Shown: positions 59,870 to 64,000 of the stretch, piece by piece
How positions within the stretch are numbered: position 1 is the first letter of the stretch
Layout of the letters: each line of letters starts with the position of its first letter
From: an uncultured Dyadobacter sp.
GTDB taxonomy: Bacteria > Bacteroidota > Bacteroidia > Cytophagales > Spirosomataceae
Direction of reading: 5' to 3'
DNA length: 64,000 nt
NCBI RefSeq assembly: GCF_946482605.1
Contig: NZ_CAMLSE010000004.1
Coordinates: 248,001-312,000, forward strand
The notes under the pieces: generated by a model
Seen by the model: the letters and a program-made list of their open reading frames with translations, nothing else
Databases searched by the model: none
Told to the model about the DNA's origin: nothing
Made by a program: the position numbers and the translations under genes

Positions 59870-60316
59870 ATGGAAATCATACTTTTAACGGATATAGCAG
59901 GGGTAGGTTACAAGAACGATATCGTAACTGTGAAAGCAGGTTACGGTCGTAACTACCTGATCCCTCAGGGTTTTGCATTGCTGGCGAATGCCTCCAACCG
60001 CAAAATCGTTGCTGAGAACGTGCGTCAGGCTTCGCACAAAGCTGAAAAGCTTAAAAAGGACGCAGAAGATATCGCAACCGCGATCGGCGACCTGACTATC
60101 GATATCAAAACTGTGGTGGGAGAAAGCGGCCGTATCTTCGGTCGTGTTACCAATACACAGGTGGCCGATATCCTGAAAGCGAAAGGCTTCGATATCGATC
60201 GTAAGAAAATCACTGTTGACGACGTGAAATCAATCGGTTCTTACTCCGCATTGATCGATCTTCATAAAGAAGTGAAACACAAATTGACGCTGAACGTAGT
60301 AGCGGCGGAAGATTAA
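59870..60316 (+). CDS. rplI: 50S ribosomal protein L9
   Basis: A 148-residue L9 with its two domains: the N-terminal EIILLTDIAGVGYKNDIVTV and GYGRNYLIPQGFALLA blocks, and after the connecting helix the C-terminal GRIFGRVTNTQVADILKAKG. It ends the ribosomal operon and is followed by an unusually long palindromic terminator. Confidence 0.97.
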   Translation: MEIILLTDIAGVGYKNDIVTVKAGYGRNYLIPQGFALLANASNRKIVAENVRQASHKAEKLKKDAEDIATAIGDLTIDIKTVVGESGRIFGRVTNTQVADILKAKGFDIDRKKITVDDVKSIGSYSALIDLHKEVKHKLTLNVVAAED

Positions 60317-60320
60317 TTGT

Positions 60321-60379
60321 TTCGAAAAAGCATAAAAAAAGGCAACCTTTCGGGTTGCCTTTTTTTATGCTTTTTCGAA
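60321..60379. terminator. Exceptionally long bidirectional terminator
   Basis: A 27-bp perfect stem (arms 60321-60347 and 60353-60379) around a 5-base loop. The inner GGCAACC/GGTTGCC is flanked by seven A and seven T residues, so it functions in both directions, for rplI (+) and in principle for the convergent LysM gene (-). Confidence 0.9.
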
Positions 60380-60383
60380 AACC

Positions 60384-60446
60384 TCGGCTGTCGGCCATCG
60401 GCCGTCAAACTTAAAAAAGCCGAAAGCCGACTGCCGAAAGCCGAAG
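60384..60446. repeat. Heptamer (GCCGANN) inverted-arm repeat, copy 3
   Basis: Left arm CGGCTGTCGGCCATCGG (60384-60400), right arm AGCCGAAAGCCGACTGCCG and following up to 60446, which is the last base before the LysM gene's stop codon. Same family as 20706-20828 and 30519-30700. Confidence 0.75.
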
Positions 60447-60914
60447 TTACTTAACTGCCGGAATCCGCAAAACCTGTCCCGGATAAATCAGGTCCGGGTC
60501 TTTCAACATGGGTTTGTTGGCTTCGAAGATGATCGGATATTTCATCATGTCGCCGTAAACGACCTGGGCGATTTTGGAAAGGGTATCTCCCTTCACTACC
60601 GTATGGTAAGTCGCTTCGGGAGCTGGGGTTGCTACTTTAAGTTGGTTGTCTACTACTTCGACTCCCTCCACATTCCCTACTGCCAGGGCGATTTTTTCGG
60701 CATCTTCCTGCTTGGCCACTTCGCCTTCCAGAATGACCTTATCACCGGATGTCTTCACAGTAAGATTATTGTAGCTGAGGCCAAGCGCTTTCACGTGTGA
60801 GAGTAATGCGCTGGCACGTAGCGGTTCTGCCGCCTCGGGAGTAGGGGCCGCAGCGACTTCCTCCTTCTTAAATACTTTTTCTCCTACACCTTTAATAAAA
60901 GATAATAAGCCCAT
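60447..60914 (-). CDS. BON-LysM domain protein (Kbp/YgaU-like)
   Basis: A 155-residue cytoplasmic protein. A BON domain (about residues 30-92: LGLSYNNLTVKTSGDKVILEG, then GNVEGVEVVDNQLKV) is followed by a LysM domain (about 103-154: HTVVKGDTLSKIAQVVYGD and YPGQVLRIP). This matches E. coli Kbp/YgaU, which binds potassium. There is no signal peptide, so peptidoglycan binding is unlikely despite the LysM label. It is a single gene. Confidence 0.9.
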   Translation of the reverse strand: MGLLSFIKGVGEKVFKKEEVAAAPTPEAAEPLRASALLSHVKALGLSYNNLTVKTSGDKVILEGEVAKQEDAEKIALAVGNVEGVEVVDNQLKVATPAPEATYHTVVKGDTLSKIAQVVYGDMMKYPIIFEANKPMLKDPDLIYPGQVLRIPAVK

Positions 60915-61111
60915 GTTTTTGAGGTTTTGGTTGAATTAAGATTTGAATCCGTAAACGGAAGGTAATGGTAATGTTAACTTTCCTACCGGTAAGATGCAAT
61001 TATTATACCAAATTTACCAAGGCATATAGATTTGATAATATGGGTTTTTACGACATCAACTTTGTACTTTTGCACCTGGTCTCAACTACTCTGACTCTGC
61101 ATTAAGTATCA

Positions 61112-62743
61112 ATGAACCGCACCACATCGCTTGCCAGTCTACAAAATGAATCTTTCGATATCTGTATCATCGGCGCAGGTGCCAGCGGGGCCGGATGTGC
61201 CCTGGATGCGGTTCTGAGGGGATACAAAGTTGCTCTGATCGATAAAAAAGACTTCGCATCCGAGACGTCGTCCCGCTCGACAAAGCTCATTCATGGCGGC
61301 GTCCGTTACCTGGAACAGGCATTTAAGAAGCTCGACTTCGCGCAATTGAAACAGGTACGGCACGGATTGGAGGAACGACACATTGTGTTGAAAAATGCAC
61401 CGCATCTCGCCCGCCCGCTCGCGCTCATGACGCCGGTTAATTCCTGGTTCGAAGGGCTCTATTTCAAAATCGGCTTGCAGATATACGACACCTTCGCTGC
61501 CCATGACACGCTCCCCAAAAGCAAATGGCTGAATAAAAAGGAGGTACTCTCGAAGATTCCCACCCTTGACCGTAAGAAGCTGCACAGTGGGGTTTTGTAT
61601 TATGACGGACAATTGGACGATGCCCGTTATTGTCTGGCCCTGGCGCAATCCGCATCCGAAAGTGGTGCCACGGTTGCCAACTATGTCGAGGTGAAGGGAT
61701 TCGGGAAAGACAATGCAGGGAAACTGAATGTGGTTCATGCCACGGACGCATTGACCGGAAACACCATGGCGATCCGGGCGAAACTGGTGATCAACTGTAC
61801 CGGACCTTTTGCCGACCATGTCAGATTAATGGCGAATCCGGGGCTGAGCGAGAGGATCAGACCGAGTAAGGGAGTACACCTGGTGCTTCCCTACAATACG
61901 CTGAACAGCGAGTATGCCATGCTGATCCCCAAAACATCGGACGGGCGTGTTGTATTCGCGATTCCTTTCGAAGGTGCCACGATGATAGGTACAACGGATA
62001 CGGAATGCGATGATATCGACGATGAGCCGACCCTCAACGGAGCGGAAAAGCAATACCTGGCCGATACCCTGAACCCCTACCTCGCAAAGCCGATCTCGGT
62101 CGGAGAGATCAGGGCCGGTTTCGGCGGGCTCAGGCCATTGCTGGCTGCGGACCCTTCGAAATCAACCAAAAGCCTGGTGCGTGATCATGAGGTAGAGTTG
62201 GATGAATCGTCTGGGCTGGTCAGTTTGCTGGGAGGAAAATGGACGACCTATCGGCTGATGGCCAAAGATACCATTGACCAGGCGGACCAGTTGCTGGGAC
62301 AAACGCGTTTGTGCCGCACGGCGGATCATATCCTGGCCGGCGGAGAGGGTTATCGGTCCGAAGGCTGGCAGGAACTGGTTTCAAAGTTTAACCTGCCGGA
62401 GGAGATCGCGAAGCACCTTGCCCGGAAGTATGGATCCCGTGCCATTCACATCGGTAAGCTGACTTTGGAAAATTCGTCCCTGGCGCAGCGGTTGAGCGCC
62501 GCCTATCCCTACATTCGCGCGGAGGTCATTTACACCGTCCGAAGCGAGATGGCCGTCACACCGAGAGACTTTCTGGCCAGAAGGATTCGTTTTGAAATTA
62601 CCGACTGGAATGAAACCTTAAATTGTCTGACCATTGTTGCTGATCTGATGGCAGGCGAGCTGGGCTGGACCGACGAACAAAAACAGCATCATACAGACGC
62701 ATATGCCGCGGAAATCGGGAGTTTTATAGCAGATGCCCGATAG
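61112..62743 (+). CDS. glpD: Glycerol-3-phosphate dehydrogenase (FAD, GlpD type)
   Basis: A 543-residue flavoprotein oxidising glycerol-3-phosphate to dihydroxyacetone phosphate with electron delivery to quinone. The FAD motif is CIIGAGASGAGCALDAVLRG (about residues 15-34); family blocks SSRSTKLIHGGVRYLEQAF, GTTDTECDDID and a conserved C-terminal domain (RYLSAAYPYIRAEV region; EWTDE-like end) follow. Length is normal. A TACTTTTG -7-like box lies 40 bases upstream at 61065-61072. Next gene starts 29 bp after the stop. Confidence 0.94.
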   Translation: MNRTTSLASLQNESFDICIIGAGASGAGCALDAVLRGYKVALIDKKDFASETSSRSTKLIHGGVRYLEQAFKKLDFAQLKQVRHGLEERHIVLKNAPHLARPLALMTPVNSWFEGLYFKIGLQIYDTFAAHDTLPKSKWLNKKEVLSKIPTLDRKKLHSGVLYYDGQLDDARYCLALAQSASESGATVANYVEVKGFGKDNAGKLNVVHATDALTGNTMAIRAKLVINCTGPFADHVRLMANPGLSERIRPSKGVHLVLPYNTLNSEYAMLIPKTSDGRVVFAIPFEGATMIGTTDTECDDIDDEPTLNGAEKQYLADTLNPYLAKPISVGEIRAGFGGLRPLLAADPSKSTKSLVRDHEVELDESSGLVSLLGGKWTTYRLMAKDTIDQADQLLGQTRLCRTADHILAGGEGYRSEGWQELVSKFNLPEEIAKHLARKYGSRAIHIGKLTLENSSLAQRLSAAYPYIRAEVIYTVRSEMAVTPRDFLARRIRFEITDWNETLNCLTIVADLMAGELGWTDEQKQHHTDAYAAEIGSFIADAR

Positions 62744-62772
62744 AAGCCCATTTTTCAGAGTTATTTTCAAAA

Positions 62773-63816
62773 ATGTATATTACAGATTCAGCCTGCATAT
62801 CACCTCAGTCCACTTTTGACAATACCTTTTTTGAAGGTGGGATCAAGGTGCACGAAGGTGACAGGTATATTGCCATTGAGCCAGCCTACGGACAGATGAT
62901 TCCCGCAGGTTTACTCCGGCGAATGGGAAAGGCCGTGCGAATGGGAGTAGGAGCAGGTTTACCCCTGATCCAAAAAGCAGGCGTCGAGGGCATTGTGCTG
63001 GGAACTGCGAACGGAGGACTTGAAGATTGCCTTAAATTCCTGAATCAGATCGTCGATTACAGCGAAGGTACGCTGACCCCAACCAATTTTGTTCAAAGTA
63101 CGCCTAATGCCGTAGCCGGTAACCTTGCATTGATGAGCAAAACAACCGGCTATAACACTACCCACGTGCATAAAGGGCTCGCTTTCGAGGCCGCATTGCT
63201 GGACGCGATGTTGTTGCTGGAAGAAAAGCGGGGGCAGACGTTCCTGGTCGGGAGCATTGAAGAGATATCAGATTATAACCATAATATCGACTTGCTTTCC
63301 GGAGCCTTCAAAACAGGTCATTTTACGTCGGAAAACTTGTTGACGATCGACTCACCGGGCTCTGCCAACGGGGAAGGGGCAGCAATGTTTATCGTCAACG
63401 CGGAGCGGTCAAACGATACGATTGCGCAGATCAGTGATGTTTTCCAGAGCAATAACCTGCTGGAAAGCGAGTTGGCACCCGTAGTCGAGGCATTTTTGAG
63501 CCGCAACAACCTGCAAGCTTCCGATATCGATGCAGTGATCATGGGAATTAGTGGAGATAACCGTTCGGATTACTGGTATTTCCGGCTGCAAGAGGCATTA
63601 TTCGGAGAAGCGAATTGCTACACCTACAAAAACATGGCAGGCGACTATCCCACGGGATCGGCATTCGCGACCTGGATGGGGGCGCAGGTAATAGCAGGTA
63701 AGCGTGTGCCCGACGCATGCGTGTGGATACAAAAAAACACCCGTGCTCCGAAGCATATCCTGATATATAATCATTATAAAGCTTCACAGCACGGGTTTAT
63801 ATTGCTGGGCGCCTGA
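62773..63816 (+). CDS. Beta-ketoacyl synthase-like chain-length factor
   Basis: A 347-residue thiolase-fold protein of the ketoacyl-synthase-like group (Ketoacyl-synt_2) found in Bacteroidota. The N-terminal MYITDSACISPQ, the block NTTHVHKGLAFEAALLDA (where active KS enzymes have the nucleophilic cysteine), DSPGSANGEGAAMFIV and a C-terminal HGFILLGA support this. No cysteine sits in the nucleophile position, so it should be a non-catalytic partner (chain-length factor type) rather than an elongating enzyme. Such proteins occur in flexirubin/aryl-polyene clusters, but no partner KS, ACP or ketoreductase is next to it here. Confidence 0.8.
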   Translation: MYITDSACISPQSTFDNTFFEGGIKVHEGDRYIAIEPAYGQMIPAGLLRRMGKAVRMGVGAGLPLIQKAGVEGIVLGTANGGLEDCLKFLNQIVDYSEGTLTPTNFVQSTPNAVAGNLALMSKTTGYNTTHVHKGLAFEAALLDAMLLLEEKRGQTFLVGSIEEISDYNHNIDLLSGAFKTGHFTSENLLTIDSPGSANGEGAAMFIVNAERSNDTIAQISDVFQSNNLLESELAPVVEAFLSRNNLQASDIDAVIMGISGDNRSDYWYFRLQEALFGEANCYTYKNMAGDYPTGSAFATWMGAQVIAGKRVPDACVWIQKNTRAPKHILIYNHYKASQHGFILLGA

Positions 63817-63828
63817 ATCAGTTCAGGC
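63811..63828. repeat. Perfect hairpin spanning two convergent stop codons
   Basis: GCCTGAA (63811-63817), TCAG loop, TTCAGGC (63822-63828). It covers the stop codon of the chain-length-factor gene (63814-63816) and of the convergent partial gene (63818-63820). There is no T tract, so termination is uncertain. Confidence 0.5.
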
Positions 63829-64000
63829 CAGCTTCTTCCGCTTTCTCTTTCATTTTGATCACTTTCGCGAGCGTCGGCAGGATGGTATCGTGCTTTTTAA
63901 CGAACGGGTTGGATTGGTCCCAGACATAACCCGCAAGTACCGAGCAGATTTGCCTTTTGATATCCTCGTCAATGTGTTTTGCAAAGACAATAGTCTGGAA
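63818..64000 (-). CDS. Unidentified protein, C-terminal part (5' end outside window)
   Basis: The last 60 codons of a gene entering from the right edge, read on the minus strand and open to base 64000. The visible residues are helical and charged: FAKHIDEDIKRQICSVLAG, WDQSNPFVKKHDTILPTL, ending KEKAEEAGLN. I cannot place the family. It ends 2 bp from the convergent chain-length-factor gene. Confidence 0.7.
   Translation of the reverse strand, partial: FQTIVFAKHIDEDIKRQICSVLAGYVWDQSNPFVKKHDTILPTLAKVIKMKEKAEEAGLN

Noticed and set aside
63811..63828. Rho-independent terminator at the right edge
   Set aside because: The stem is only 7 bp and has no T tract on either strand, so it is listed as a repeat rather than a terminator.

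Overview
The window looks like a chromosome segment of a Bacteroidota bacterium of the order Cytophagales, most like Dyadobacter/Spirosoma relatives. This is inferred from: a SusC/SusD pair, three large secreted proteins ending in type IX secretion (T9SS) C-terminal sorting domains, promoter-like TAnnTTTG boxes, weak or absent Shine-Dalgarno sequences, GC near one half by eye, and Cytophagales-style intergenic repeats. No rRNA, tRNA, CRISPR array or intact insertion sequence was found.

Layout. 0-11 kb: five sulfatase genes (the first cut by the window edge) around a 1,436-residue FG-GAP repeat protein with a T9SS tail. 11-13 kb: a Fic-domain protein behind an unusual array of repeated operator-like sites, then a two-gene HEPN module. 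13.1-20.6 kb: an S-box (SAM) riboswitch-like leader followed by a TlpA-like thioredoxin, a NifS/IscS-type cysteine desulfurase and a SusC/SusD pair. 20.7-26.5 kb: small proteins, a ChrB-like/AraC fusion regulator, an Lrp-EamA pair, a GH26 mannanase and an orphan IS1595-type zinc ribbon. 26.8-30.5 kb: a family 2A encapsulin shell, its cysteine desulfurase cargo with a long disordered loading domain, and a serine O-acetyltransferase. 30.7-35.0 kb: a UbiA prenyltransferase fused in one reading frame to a type III polyketide synthase, then a methyltransferase, a geranylgeranyl-reductase-like flavoprotein and, convergent, an IPP isomerase. 35-49.6 kb: an XRE/S24 regulator, a choice-of-anchor A T9SS protein, a GT2 plus flippase pair, ruvC, a T9SS metalloprotease, and a tetR-tolC-emrA-emrB efflux operon with two TetR-type operators. 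49.6-64 kb: housekeeping genes (NFACT/RqcH, PBP2-RodA, DUF423, GT9, YggS, rpsF-rpsR-rplI, BON-LysM, glpD) and a ketoacyl-synthase-like chain-length factor.

How the parts fit. The first 31 kb has a sulfur theme: sulfatases that can release sulfate, a SAM-sensing leader over a cysteine desulfurase and an outer-membrane importer, and an encapsulin whose relatives store sulfur, coupled to serine acetylation for cysteine synthesis. The adjacent fused UbiA/type III PKS operon looks like a prenylated-polyketide (meroterpenoid) pathway. It is the least ordinary coding architecture here.

Three families of non-coding repeats recur between genes: a GC-rich heptamer family in inverted arms, an octamer family, and a mosaic of 14-bp palindromes. 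They are described separately because no gene explains them.
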